A stretch of 64,000 bases of DNA from Lysobacter_I brunescens (GTDB lineage: Bacteria; Pseudomonadota; Gammaproteobacteria; Xanthomonadales; Xanthomonadaceae), in assembly GCF_042677005.1 (NCBI RefSeq), contig NZ_JBHTIF010000001.1:434001-498000 (forward strand). The letters are read 5' to 3'. Position numbers and translations under genes: made by a program. The notes below the pieces were generated by a model, which was not told the DNA's origin, did no database searches, and saw only the letters and a list, made by a program, of their open reading frames with translations. Of this stretch, positions 25,341 through 34,421 are shown piece after piece; the first letter of the stretch is position 1, and every line of letters begins with the position of its first letter.

Positions 25341-26051
25341 GTGGAATGGTATGAAGCAATTGATCAAGTGACTCCGCACGTGTTCCGCATATCTACCCCA
25401 GACGGCTCGGGATCGGGATGGCTTGTTTCTCGTAGCCAGGTTGATGATTTATGTGTTTTAGCCACCGCAGCGCACGTAATAGACAGTGCCCATTACTGGG
25501 AAAAGCCCATTCGCATAACGCACCACCAAAGTGGCGGCACCCTTCTACTTAGAGCCGACCAACGTGCGATCATAATTGACTCGGCGAAAGACACTGCAGC
25601 GCTAATATTCAATAGCGGCGAATTGCATCTCCCACAGAACAACCCCCAACTATTCCAGCGCGATTATCACCTCAAACCTGGCAATGAGATTGGATGGCTA
25701 GGCTACCCTGCAGTTCAAGGTGCAGATTTGTGCTTCTTTCAGGGCCATGTCAGCGCATACCTAGACAGGGAAACATCTTACCTAGTGGATGGCGTGGCGA
25801 TTAACGGTGTCAGTGGTGGCCCAGCTTTCGCAAAGTGGGGAGACGATGTTGAAATGATCGGCCTTGTTTCTGCTTACATTCCAAATCGCGCCACAGGCGT
25901 TGTCTTACCTGGCGTAGCCCTGATTAGGGATATCAACCAGTACCATGACTATGCAGATCGCGTCAGAAATCTTGACGACGCTCAAGCACAGCAATCTACT
26001 CCAAGTGAGCCACCACCGCCACCTGAGACAGAAACCCAAACTCGGGGCTAA
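25341..26051 (+). CDS. trypsin-like serine protease
   Basis: A 236-residue cytosolic trypsin-fold protease with an intact triad: His45 (ATAAHVID), Asp84 (SAKDTAAL) and Ser158 (NGVSGGPAF). There is no signal peptide, and the tail (about 208-236) is Pro/Glu/Gln-rich and disordered. Starts at GTG 25341 with GAGGAG ten bases upstream; no in-frame ATG lies nearby. Same strand and low-GC character as the PLD-like gene before it. In several anti-phage systems such proteases cut or activate a partner toxin, so it may regulate the PLD-like nuclease. That link is inference. Confidence 0.8.
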   Translation: MEWYEAIDQVTPHVFRISTPDGSGSGWLVSRSQVDDLCVLATAAHVIDSAHYWEKPIRITHHQSGGTLLLRADQRAIIIDSAKDTAALIFNSGELHLPQNNPQLFQRDYHLKPGNEIGWLGYPAVQGADLCFFQGHVSAYLDRETSYLVDGVAINGVSGGPAFAKWGDDVEMIGLVSAYIPNRATGVVLPGVALIRDINQYHDYADRVRNLDDAQAQQSTPSEPPPPPETETQTRG

Positions 26052-26061
26052 TGAGCAGTAA

Positions 26062-26178
26062 GGGCGTAAGACGCATAAATAGAGTGTATAAGCGAAGCGT
26101 CATGCACCTTCTACAGAGAATTGCGGATCGCTGACGCATCATGGCGCATGACGCCTCCGGCTCATGCGTCCTACGAAG
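26062..26178. repeat. dispersed palindromic repeat, copy 1 (GCATGACGC family)
   Basis: About 115 bp containing the core GAAGCGTCATGCACC and GCGCATGACGCCTCCGG. Read on the minus strand it closely follows 37976-38100, and partial copies lie near 36355 and 39270. It marks the right edge of the PLD/protease island. Confidence 0.65.
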
Positions 26179-26232
26179 ACAAGGCATCGAATCGAGAAAC
26201 CGCTTGAAGCTGTGACACACACAGGGGGCTGG

Positions 26233-26565
26233 ATGCGATCGACACTTCCATGGCTGCTTGCACTGGCCCTGCCGCTCCAGGCCATCGCGCACGGTGGCGG
26301 TCTGGACAGGAATGGTTGCCACACCAACAGGAAGACCGGCGAGTACCACTGCCACGGTGGCTCGCCTGCGCCGTCGCGCAGTGCGTTCCTGCCCGACAGC
26401 AGGCGCGCGCCTGCCGGATCAAGTGACCGAGGCGGCGCGTTCGCCAACTGCGCGGAAGCCCGCTCGGCGGGTGCGGCGCCGGTGCGTCGCGGCGATCCCG
26501 GCTACGGCCCGCATCTCGACCGGGACAACGATGGCATCGGCTGCGAGCCATACCGCAGGCGCTGA
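26233..26565 (+). CDS. secreted Excalibur-domain protein
   Basis: A 110-residue exported protein. A short signal peptide (residues 1-20, cleavage after IAHG or AIA) precedes the motif GLDRNGCHTNRKTGEYHCH, common in secreted proteins linked to thermonuclease or Excalibur domains. The C-terminal Excalibur calcium-binding domain (about residues 70-108) has the ligands DRDNDGIGCE, together with NCAEARSAGAAPVRRGDPGY. Role at the cell surface is unknown. ATG 26233 was chosen because the preceding in-frame residues are encoded by repeat sequence. Followed after 78 bp by a convergent gene. Confidence 0.8.
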   Translation: MRSTLPWLLALALPLQAIAHGGGLDRNGCHTNRKTGEYHCHGGSPAPSRSAFLPDSRRAPAGSSDRGGAFANCAEARSAGAAPVRRGDPGYGPHLDRDNDGIGCEPYRRR

Positions 26566-26643
26566 TATGCGCCAGCTGCAAACTCGCAAAACTCCGGCCG
26601 CACGAGGCGGCCGGAGCATGTAAGCACGATCTGTAGAGCGCGA

Positions 26644-28704
26644 TCAGTAGATCTCGATCTCGTTGACGCGTGCGTGGATGGTCTGGTTGTTCGGGCCGGA
26701 GATGGCGAGGATCCGCATGCGGAAAGTCTGCACCGGGGTGATCCGGTGGGTGAGATGCAGCGCGGTGTTGCCGCGGATGCTGGCGGCCTTCGCCCAGGCG
26801 GTGCCGGTCCAGTATTCGACGTCGTAATCGCGGATCGGGAAACCTTCGCTGGTGTACAGCTCGATCCGCGAGAAAGTGACCATGCGGCCCCACTGCAGTT
26901 CGACCCACTGCGGCATCGATACGCCGTTGTTGTTCGACCAGCTGTCGAAGCCGCCGAGCGTCGTGCTGTTGCTGCCGTCGTTCACGCGCGCCGGGGCGTA
27001 GCAGTCGATGGTGCCGGGCGTCCTGCAATACGTGGTGGACGCCACCGCGAGCGCTTCGCGGGCGAGGTTCACCGGCGGCGGTGTGCCGACCTGGATGGTG
27101 CGCGCGGTGCTGCGGCCATCGCCGAAGCGGCGACCGTGCGCATCACGCCATGCGGTGAGCTGGATGGGCTTTGCGCCGGGCTGGTTCCACATGTGCGCGG
27201 CCACCACCGGCTGCCACGACGGCGGCGCGGCCGGGCCGCTGTGGTTGCTGGTCGTGCCGTCGCCCCAGTTCATCGTGTAGTCAACGTTGTCGGTGTACGG
27301 CCAGCACGGGCGCATGCGCAGGTTGTACGCGGCCGTGGTGCCGGTGCCGGCGAACGACGGGCCATCGATCATCGGCGTCAGCGCGCTGGAGCCGCCACTG
27401 AGCAGGTCCCAGAAACCGATGTACCACTGCTTCGATTTCCACAGCGTCTTCTTCCACGGCCGGGTGAAGAAGGTGTCGGCCTTCGCGGTGATCGCCACCT
27501 GCCAGTCCAGCCCGAAGGTCAGCGCCCGCACGGTTTCGTAGTTGCCGTTCTGGTCGGCGTCGCCGCAGGTGTTGCCGTAGTAGCCCCAGAGGTCGCCGTG
27601 CAGGTAGCCGCGCACGCCGACCTGGGCGTAGGCCACGGCATCGTGGTAGAGGAAGCCGCGCACCGCGAGGTCGGCGTACAGCGAAGGCTGGATGCGCCCG
27701 GCCACGCCGGCACCGAATGGGTTATCGATGTTCTGCACGGTGTTCTGGATGTCGTTGTAGCCGGTGCAGCCGTTGGCCGTGCAGATGTAGTCGAAGCTGC
27801 CGGTGATGCGATGGCCGCCGCGATACTGCAGTTGCCCGGTCACGTTGGCCTTGATCTCCACGCCGATGACGATCGGCAGGTTGAAGCCGATGTAGACCGG
27901 CAGCGGGCCGGCCATGAACGCGACGCCGCCGAGGAAGGGCTTGGCGACTTCATGCTCGAACGGGCTGGGGTTCGCGTAGCTGATCGATCCGTTCAAGGTC
28001 AGCGTGCTTTCCAGCGACACGCTGCCGACCGTGCGCACGTGTTCGAAGCGAACGCCGTACGGCACGCACAGGAACCACACCTTCGCGCGCTTCACCCGGA
28101 GCTTCATCTCGCCGTTGGCGTCGAGGTTGCCGCCGCCATCGACCTGCAGCGTGCCGGTGAAGCCGCCGCCCATGGGCTGCGAGGTCGAGAAGTTCGGCGT
28201 GTACTGCAGGCGCTTGTTGCGGGTGATGAAGGTGTCGGCGCAGCCGCGCGCGGTCGCCATCTCCAGGTCCTGCTCGGCATACGCGATCAGGGCCTTGGTC
28301 GGTTCGCCCAGTTCCAGCGAGCGCTGGATTTCGTCGACGATCGGCGCGTTGAGCGTGAAGACCACGTTCTCGCCCTTGGGCACCGACGCCAGCTCCTCGA
28401 TCAACTGGTCGCGGATCAGCTCCGGGATGGGCGCCAGGGCCACGCCCTTCTCGCCTTCGATCTGGTAGATCTCGGACTGGATGAGCCGGCCCGAGTCGTC
28501 GGTGGCGCTGAACGGCACGCGCTTCCAGCCGCCGTCGGTGCTGCCGTCGTCGGGGTCCAGGGTGACCAGGGCGGGCTTGGCGATGCGGCCCGAGGTCTGG
28601 GCGTGGGCCGCCGTCACCAGGGAGAGCGCGAGCGCGACGCCGAACAGGGCGCGCGCGAACAGGCCCCGTCGCAAGGACGAGTCCCTCTGTGCAGGTTGGT
28701 TCAT
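26644..28704 (-). CDS. large secreted protein with C-terminal discoidin (F5/8 C) domain
   Basis: A 686-residue exported protein. The signal peptide is about residues 1-35 (cleavage after AHA). The central 450 residues show no family I can name; they include Cys-rich segments (SFDYICTANGCTGYND) and a Pro-rich PKD-like region (WGDGTTSNH). The last 140 residues form a discoidin/F5-8C sandwich (NLAREALAVASTTY, DGSNSTTLGGFDSW, WVELQWG, RIELYTSEGFPIRDY). Discoidin domains bind carbohydrates or cell surfaces. AAGGACT precedes ATG 28704. The gene ends near 26644, convergent with the Excalibur gene. Confidence 0.75.
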   Translation of the reverse strand: MNQPAQRDSSLRRGLFARALFGVALALSLVTAAHAQTSGRIAKPALVTLDPDDGSTDGGWKRVPFSATDDSGRLIQSEIYQIEGEKGVALAPIPELIRDQLIEELASVPKGENVVFTLNAPIVDEIQRSLELGEPTKALIAYAEQDLEMATARGCADTFITRNKRLQYTPNFSTSQPMGGGFTGTLQVDGGGNLDANGEMKLRVKRAKVWFLCVPYGVRFEHVRTVGSVSLESTLTLNGSISYANPSPFEHEVAKPFLGGVAFMAGPLPVYIGFNLPIVIGVEIKANVTGQLQYRGGHRITGSFDYICTANGCTGYNDIQNTVQNIDNPFGAGVAGRIQPSLYADLAVRGFLYHDAVAYAQVGVRGYLHGDLWGYYGNTCGDADQNGNYETVRALTFGLDWQVAITAKADTFFTRPWKKTLWKSKQWYIGFWDLLSGGSSALTPMIDGPSFAGTGTTAAYNLRMRPCWPYTDNVDYTMNWGDGTTSNHSGPAAPPSWQPVVAAHMWNQPGAKPIQLTAWRDAHGRRFGDGRSTARTIQVGTPPPVNLAREALAVASTTYCRTPGTIDCYAPARVNDGSNSTTLGGFDSWSNNNGVSMPQWVELQWGRMVTFSRIELYTSEGFPIRDYDVEYWTGTAWAKAASIRGNTALHLTHRITPVQTFRMRILAISGPNNQTIHARVNEIEIY

Positions 28705-28946
28705 GGTGCAAGTCCTTTGGGAGATGGTGCGGGTCTGCCCGATCGATCCCGTCACCGGCGTTCGGCGACGCTCCGCGCCGCCCATCGGGCCAGGGCATCT
28801 TTCCCAATCGAATCAGTAATTTGTGCGCAGAATCCGGATTTCTGCCCGGTTTGTGCCCGGCATCGCGCGGGGATGAACCGGGCAGATCGCGCTGCGTGCC
28901 GCGTCCCTGGCGCCTGCAAGGAAGGGCCTTCGCACCCTGCGCGGAC

Positions 28947-29441
28947 TCAGCGCAGGGGCAAGCGCCTGCAGCAGGTACGGATGTCCTCGGCGCCCTTCGC
29001 CGGATCGACCTCGCGGGCCACCGATCCCGCCGTGTACTCATACCCATTGCGGGTGAAGCTGCCGCTGATCTCCACGTATTTGATCTCGCCGGGCCGGATC
29101 TCGACTTCGAAACCGAGGTCGGGCCAGCCGGTGTCCATGGACCAGTCGACGACGATGCGATGGCGACCCGGCGGCAGGTCCATCTCGGCGTAGGTCTTCT
29201 GTTTCGGACGGAACATCAGCCGGTCGTTGACCATCACCTTCGGGGTGCGCAAGGTCGGATAGGCGTTGATGCGATAGACCACGAGGGTCGAGACGGCATC
29301 GACGGTGGTCATCACGGTCGTCTCCGCGTCCTGCGGCAGAGCGGGCGACGCAGGTGCCTCCTGCGCATGCGCGACGCCCAGCGCCAGCGCGATGGCCACG
29401 CCATGAACCCAGCACAGGCCGATCGAGCCCCTCTGCTTCAT
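28947..29441 (-). CDS. DUF2846-type secreted protein
   Basis: A 164-residue exported protein with a signal peptide (about residues 1-26, AHA cleavage). The DUF2846 pattern is visible: VVYRINAYPTLRTPKVMVND, YAEMDLPPGRHRIVVDW and EIRPGEIKYVEISG. Members are small beta-sandwich proteins of the envelope with unknown function. The start at 29441 is preceded by GGGGGCG. The C-terminus ends with a Cys pair (TCCRR). Downstream of the DUF4920 gene on the same strand. Confidence 0.75.
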   Translation of the reverse strand: MKQRGSIGLCWVHGVAIALALGVAHAQEAPASPALPQDAETTVMTTVDAVSTLVVYRINAYPTLRTPKVMVNDRLMFRPKQKTYAEMDLPPGRHRIVVDWSMDTGWPDLGFEVEIRPGEIKYVEISGSFTRNGYEYTAGSVAREVDPAKGAEDIRTCCRRLPLR

Positions 29442-29490
29442 CGCGCCCCCAGGCATCCGGACGTACCGGATCCAGCGACCTCGGCCAGGC

Positions 29491-29931
29491 TTACGGCGCT
29501 GCGGCCTGCAGCTGCACGCCATCGGCAAGGATGCGGTATTCCTCGGCCGCCACGGCCAGCCCCTTGCCGTCTTCTTCCAGATGCTTCGCCTGCGCCGGCG
29601 TCAGCGCCTTGCGCGAGAGCACGCCGTGCACCTGCGCGCGGCCGCTGCTGTCCTTCGGGATCGCGAAGGCGTGGTCGCCGAACATCACCCGCGCGCTGCG
29701 GCCCTCGTCCTCCAGGATCATCCAGCACCCCTTCGCCTGGCAGACCTGGGTGATGCGTCCACTGAACAGGCCCGGCTTGCCCGCATGCGCGTCGAAGTCA
29801 GCGATCGCCTTCGAGACCGGCGTCGCCGTGCCGGCCGGCACCGGTTTGCCGTAGGCCCCGGGCTCTCCTGCATGCGCCAGGGCAAACAGCGACACCAGCG
29901 GGATCGTCAACAGGGCAAGGGACGTACGCAT
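29491..29931 (-). CDS. DUF4920 secreted protein
   Basis: A 146-residue exported protein with a signal peptide (residues 1-21). The DUF4920 core is VCQAKGCWMIL (about 63-73), with two Cys that may bind metal or form a disulfide, followed by a DHAFAIPKDSSGRAQVHGVL stretch. The fold is OB-like and the function unknown. The DUF2846 gene follows after 49 bp on the same strand. Confidence 0.8.
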   Translation of the reverse strand: MRTSLALLTIPLVSLFALAHAGEPGAYGKPVPAGTATPVSKAIADFDAHAGKPGLFSGRITQVCQAKGCWMILEDEGRSARVMFGDHAFAIPKDSSGRAQVHGVLSRKALTPAQAKHLEEDGKGLAVAAEEYRILADGVQLQAAAP

Positions 29932-30006
29932 GCAGGGGCTCCGGTCGGATTCGGGACGGTCACGATAGCGCAGGCGGGCGGAGGCGGCGAGAGTGCCACC
30001 CGGCGG

Positions 30007-30258
30007 TCACGCCCTGCGCTTTCCGTGTCTGTGCAAGGCGTGATCCAGTGCGCAGGGATCGCGGCGCTTGCCCTGTGTCGACTGGCGCGGCGATTCCACG
30101 TGCCGCACCGCGAGCCATCGATCATCCGTCTTTACCCGGATCGTGAAATCGTACGCATGCCTCGTCTGCGGCTGCCCATCGATCTCGAAGGACCGGCGAA
30201 CGGCATAGGTCGCGATGGCCATGTCGGAGGTCGGGAAAAACACACCAGCTCGATCCAT
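30007..30258 (-). CDS. short NTF2-like (DUF4440/SnoaL-type) fragment
   Basis: An 83-residue product whose first 55 residues match the C-terminal half of an NTF2-like domain (AIATYAVRRSFEIDGQPQT, DFTIRVKTDDRWLAVRHVES). A full domain needs about 120-130 residues, so the N-terminal helices are missing. It starts 2 bases after the stop of the upstream membrane-protein gene, so it is translated by coupling if at all. Probably a remnant of a longer gene, though the reading frame is intact. Confidence 0.55.
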   Translation of the reverse strand: MDRAGVFFPTSDMAIATYAVRRSFEIDGQPQTRHAYDFTIRVKTDDRWLAVRHVESPRQSTQGKRRDPCALDHALHRHGKRRA

Positions 30259-30260
30259 GG

Positions 30261-30803
30261 TTACTCGATGTTCCTCCGGTGATAGAGTCGACGTGTCTCG
30301 TCGCTGCAGCCGTTGATGTCCGCCGGAACAGCCGCACGCATCACGCAGTCGTGGAAGGTCTTGAGCATCGGCTCGCGATCGCACGATGCCGCCATGGCCG
30401 TGAAGATCTGGACGCTCTCCGAACCGCTACCGTCGAGGTCAGTGGCGAAACGTCCGAGGCGTGCATACGTCTTGCGGCACTGCGCCTCGCTGACTACCGC
30501 CCTCCCGGAGGGCGCAAAGACAAAATAGACAGCCGTCGCCAGCGAGAGGATCGCGGCAAGCTTGAATCCGCGGATCACCCATGTTTTCGCTGCCGAGGCG
30601 CGAAAGGCGCCGACGAACAGCGACATCGCGTAGAACACGATCGCCAGGCCCGCCGGCACCGCTGAATCGTAGCGGAAATGCAGGCCCTGGCTGCGCCGCC
30701 CGGGAATGTAGACGTCGTTGAACATGGCGCCGAACACGCCGTAAGCCAGCAGCGCACAGATCAGGATCACCGGCAGGAGGGTCGCGGAGCGTCGATGTTT
30801 CAT
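30261..30803 (-). CDS. hypothetical three-helix membrane protein
   Basis: A 180-residue protein with three predicted membrane helices (about residues 8-28, 50-72, 83-102) and a soluble C-terminal domain of about 75 residues containing four Cys (EAQCRKTY, SCDREP, DCVMR, GCSDET), consistent with two disulfides in the periplasm. No family recognised. ATG 30803 starts MKHRRSA; further upstream in-frame starts run into the divergent DUF4034 promoter region. The truncated NTF2-like gene follows immediately. Confidence 0.7.
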   Translation of the reverse strand: MKHRRSATLLPVILICALLAYGVFGAMFNDVYIPGRRSQGLHFRYDSAVPAGLAIVFYAMSLFVGAFRASAAKTWVIRGFKLAAILSLATAVYFVFAPSGRAVVSEAQCRKTYARLGRFATDLDGSGSESVQIFTAMAASCDREPMLKTFHDCVMRAAVPADINGCSDETRRLYHRRNIE

Positions 30804-30948
30804 CGTCGGAATCGGATCAGGACGAACTGCATTGTAAGAGCAGGACGGCACAGCGCATGGGAGGGACTCGGGCCGGGCTTGCGTCCAGGGAATCGGTCGC
30901 ATGCTATGGTGCGCGCGACCTCGCCATTCCGGACAGCGGAGCCAGCGC

Positions 30949-31974
30949 ATGACGAAGATCCACACCCGAATTCTCGCGGCCATGCTGATGCTTGCGAGCA
31001 CGCTGGCGACCGCGGCCGAGCCCGCCAGCTTGCCCGAACCGGAAGGCTATCTCGCGCTGCAGCGGGAAAGCAGCCGGCTATTCCTCGCGAAGGACCATGC
31101 CGGTCTCGATGCGCGCATGGCGCACTACACCACGCAGCGCACGCGCAGCAGCAGCGGACGCTGGGCCAGCGGGATCTTCGCGGAGAACGTGCTGCATGGT
31201 CTCGGCACGCCGATGGCCAGCCACCCCGAATCCCTCGCGTGGTGGCAGCGCCTGGAACGACAGGTGCAGGGATGGATCGATTCGAGCCCGGACTCGCCGT
31301 TGGCACACCTGACCATGGCGCAGGTGATGATGGACCATGCGTGGCATATCCGCGGCGGTGGCTATGCGTCCAGCGTGCCGGCCTCGGCCTGGAAACCGTT
31401 CCGCGAAGAGATGGCGCGCGCCCGGCGCCATCTGCTGAAGCATTCGAAGGTCGCGTCGCGATATCCCGAGTACTACGCGCTGCTGATCCAGCAGGAAACC
31501 GCGCTCGGCAGCGAACGCAAGGCCGTCGATGCGATCTACGACGAAGCGACCCGCCGGTTCCCGGACTACTACCCTGTCTACTTCGCCATGGCGACCTACC
31601 TGCTGCCGAAATGGCATGGCGACATCGACGCCGTCGAAGCATTCGCGCGCGATGCCGTCCAGCGCTCCCGGAAGACCGAGGGACAGGGCATGTACGCGCG
31701 GATCTACTGGGTCGTCGCACAGTCGCAGTTCAGAGACGCGCTGTTCGAGGCATCGAGCGTCCACTGGGCGCACATGCGTTCGGGGTTCGATGACGTGATC
31801 AAGCGCTACCCCGACCAGTGGAACATCCAGAACTACGCGCACTTCGCCTGCCTCGCCCGCGATCATGCAACGTTCCGCAAGCTGTCGCCCCGGATCAGGA
31901 CGGCGATTCCATCCGGGATCTGGACATCGCCGAACACGCTTGCCGCGTGCCGCACGTCGGCCAAGGCGCCCTGA
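30949..31974 (+). CDS. DUF4034-type secreted protein
   Basis: A 341-residue exported protein. The signal peptide is about residues 1-24 (cleavage after ATAA). The body is helical and looks like a repeat-poor TPR/Sel1 array. Signature pieces of DUF4034 are visible: AWHIRGGGYA, ARRHLLKHSKVASRYPEYYALL, YYPVYFAMATYLLPKWHG and ARIYWVVAQSQF. Function unknown; the family occurs in Xanthomonadaceae and other proteobacteria. Divergent from the membrane-protein gene, convergent with the following one. Confidence 0.75.
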   Translation: MTKIHTRILAAMLMLASTLATAAEPASLPEPEGYLALQRESSRLFLAKDHAGLDARMAHYTTQRTRSSSGRWASGIFAENVLHGLGTPMASHPESLAWWQRLERQVQGWIDSSPDSPLAHLTMAQVMMDHAWHIRGGGYASSVPASAWKPFREEMARARRHLLKHSKVASRYPEYYALLIQQETALGSERKAVDAIYDEATRRFPDYYPVYFAMATYLLPKWHGDIDAVEAFARDAVQRSRKTEGQGMYARIYWVVAQSQFRDALFEASSVHWAHMRSGFDDVIKRYPDQWNIQNYAHFACLARDHATFRKLSPRIRTAIPSGIWTSPNTLAACRTSAKAP

Positions 31975-32011
31975 CCGACGTCAGGGATGAGCACGACGCG
32001 TACGGATCGCG

Positions 32012-32788
32012 TCAGAACACCAGCCGCCCATGGCTGGCCTCGATGCCCCCGGCCCACTGCGGCTCCACCGCCAGCAGCGAAGCGGACACATCGGTGCAAC
32101 TGCCGAAGTTGAACACGGCGACTTCAGAGCCGCGCACGACGACGTGACCGTTGTCGGCCCAGAGGCGGAAGTCGCGAAGGTACGGCGGCGGATTGCCCAG
32201 CACGCTGTAGTTGCCGAAGCACACGCGCAGCAGGCGTTGCTGCGGGAAGCGCGCCAGCAGCGTGCGATCTGCGGTGGCCGCCGCCAGCTTCCGCGCCTGC
32301 CACGACACCGCGTTCGACCAGGGCAGCGCGCCCAAGCGGATGTAGTAGCCACCGACCGGCTTCTGCGGCCTGGCCGCCCCGTTGATCACGATCTTCTTGC
32401 CCGACACCAGGAAACAGCCCCCGGGCGCATGTCCTGCCGCCATGGCAGGCGTGCCGGTCGAGATCACCACGCCGTCAGCCTCGACACTAATGGGATAACC
32501 CCCCGGCTCTGCGGCATCCACCATCTCGCGGCAGATCAGATAGTTCGCCGCTTCCGCCAATGTGGCAATCACCGCCGTCCGCTGCGTCTCCAGGCGCCAC
32601 ACGCCCCACCCGCAGTGGTTGTAGCGATCGTTGACCGGCGACGGCGGCACGCAGGCGGTGGCCTGCACCGAACTGACCGCGCCGCGTTCGCCCACGTCGG
32701 GCACCGACTGCGCACGCGCCGTCGTGCATGCCATGGACGCCAGCGCAGCGAACATGCCCGCGACCACGATGGTGTTGTGATGGATCAT
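32012..32788 (-). CDS. hypothetical secreted protein
   Basis: A 258-residue exported protein (signal peptide about residues 1-26, ending ARA-Q). It has Cys residues spaced for disulfides and a C-terminal WADNGHVVVRG beta stretch. No family recognised. Chosen start ATG 32788 (MIHHNTIV) follows GGAACAGGAGCAG. Convergent with DUF4034 across 37 bp. Confidence 0.7.
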   Translation of the reverse strand: MIHHNTIVVAGMFAALASMACTTARAQSVPDVGERGAVSSVQATACVPPSPVNDRYNHCGWGVWRLETQRTAVIATLAEAANYLICREMVDAAEPGGYPISVEADGVVISTGTPAMAAGHAPGGCFLVSGKKIVINGAARPQKPVGGYYIRLGALPWSNAVSWQARKLAAATADRTLLARFPQQRLLRVCFGNYSVLGNPPPYLRDFRLWADNGHVVVRGSEVAVFNFGSCTDVSASLLAVEPQWAGGIEASHGRLVF

Positions 32789-33136
32789 GTCTGCTCCTGT
32801 TCCTGTCCTGGAAGCCCGGCATCGAAACCGGGACGTGTCGCGCCCGTGCGCCTCGTACCGATGCGTTGTAACCCGTGGCCGGGACGCGATCAATCGATGC
32901 GTCGAATGGCGCCCGATGCAGTACCGGTCTCAGGCCGGCACGATGCCGATGCGATGCCGGGTCACATCGGACGCTGTCGCGTCAGCGCTTTCGCCACAAC
33001 CCGCTTCGACTTCAGCGCACCGAACGCAGGCGGCACTGGAAGCGCCATGCGGACATGCCTTTCCTTGCTGTTCGCTTCTTGCCACTGGCGGACTTGAGCC
33101 CGCCCTGCGGCACCTGGATGGTCCGCATGGCGGGCC
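32789..33136. other. non-coding gap
   Basis: 348 bp between two minus-strand secreted-protein genes. Short frames exist but none shows codon structure or a ribosome-binding site. It should hold the promoter of the 32012-32788 gene; I see no clear -35/-10 pair. Confidence 0.4.
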
Positions 33137-33946
33137 TCATAGATTGAGCAGCAGGACCCGATCCGCGAAAGCGTCCAGCTTGCCTACGACTTCGAGCGGC
33201 TTCGACGTGCCTTCACGAAACTCCTTTGCCGCGACCACGGTCAGCAGCTTGCCTCGAATGTACAGAACGGCAGTGGCACGGACTTCCTCGACCCGATACA
33301 CCTTGCCTTCGATCGTCTGCTGGTTCGCCACGGTCGCCAGGAGCCGCATCGAACGCTCATCGGAGCGATAGATCTTCGGCGCCTGCGTGCGCAGATCCTC
33401 GACCTTGATCATGTCGACGCCATGCTCGGTCAATGCATCGTTGATGCGCGCCTCGTTGCGCTTCAGCAAGGGCGCAAGATCGACGTCCCCCAATGCGGAC
33501 GACACCTCGGAACGGAAATCGTTCCAACCCTTCCTGTCCGTCTGCTTCGCTGCATATGCCTTCATCACGAAGATCTCATAGTGCTCGTGCGGCGATATCT
33601 CATGGACAGGCATGTCGATGTCGTACCGATGCAGATGGAAATCCAGCAATTCCGCCGAGGGCGGCACGACACGTTCGAACAGGCTTCGATAAACATCGGG
33701 CAATCCATCCAGGTCGCGATATTCCTTCAGCAGTGGAATCGTCATTTCCACTTCGCCGATCCGCACACGGCGCGTCGTGTCTTCGCTCGCGGGCGGCGCC
33801 ATCTCGACACTGGGCTTCCTGATCTTGTCGGCATCGTCCTGAAGCGTCGCGGCGCCCGGTCCGGCTGCATCGTGACGCTGCGGTTCCGCGCGCGCGGCGG
33901 ACATCGTCCCGAAACAGACGATGGCGAAAAACAGACTTCTCCACAT
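33137..33946 (-). CDS. hypothetical secreted protein
   Basis: A 269-residue exported protein with a signal peptide (residues 1-20, cleavage ARA-E), an acidic linker (about 25-55) and an alpha/beta domain (about 60-269). A segment with DFHLHRYDIDMPVHEISPHEH contains five His and may bind metal. No family recognised. ATG 33946 begins MWRSLFF. Neighbours are other orphan secreted proteins. Confidence 0.7.
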   Translation of the reverse strand: MWRSLFFAIVCFGTMSAARAEPQRHDAAGPGAATLQDDADKIRKPSVEMAPPASEDTTRRVRIGEVEMTIPLLKEYRDLDGLPDVYRSLFERVVPPSAELLDFHLHRYDIDMPVHEISPHEHYEIFVMKAYAAKQTDRKGWNDFRSEVSSALGDVDLAPLLKRNEARINDALTEHGVDMIKVEDLRTQAPKIYRSDERSMRLLATVANQQTIEGKVYRVEEVRATAVLYIRGKLLTVVAAKEFREGTSKPLEVVGKLDAFADRVLLLNL

Positions 33947-34421
33947 GAGCGCGTTCCCCGGCTGATCGATGTCGATGATTCCGGGCATTATCCGCCATCT
34001 AGGGAAGAGACGCCCGATTGAAGCTTTTGCGCCCTGCACACTGCGACACCGACAAGACAGCGGGGCGCACCCCATGAACAATCAGCGCCTGCAGGCGCAT
34101 GCGGCACGACGCATCAACGATGCGGGCACAGCGAAGGTTCCGGCATCGACATGCGGTCTTGCGGCGCCGCACACCAACCCGGCTTGCCTGCAGTGACGAG
34201 CGGCATTCACGGCAATACCTGTGGTCTCAATCCGCGATACCCCATCGAGCGATGATGGCAGCTGGCGATTCACCGTGCCTAGGCTGTATCGCTGGCAACC
34301 CAAGGCGATCCGCCCTCTCGATCCCTGCACGCAACGCAACGCAACGCGACGGCGCCGGATGCGCCATCGGGTCGCTGCACAGCGCGCATCACCCTCCTTC
34401 AACGCTCAGGACGACAACCAC
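33947..34421. other. divergent non-coding region
   Basis: 475 bp between the divergent secreted-protein gene and the kelch gene. Both promoters must lie here. No clear promoter motif, repeat or RNA structure stood out by eye. Confidence 0.4.
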
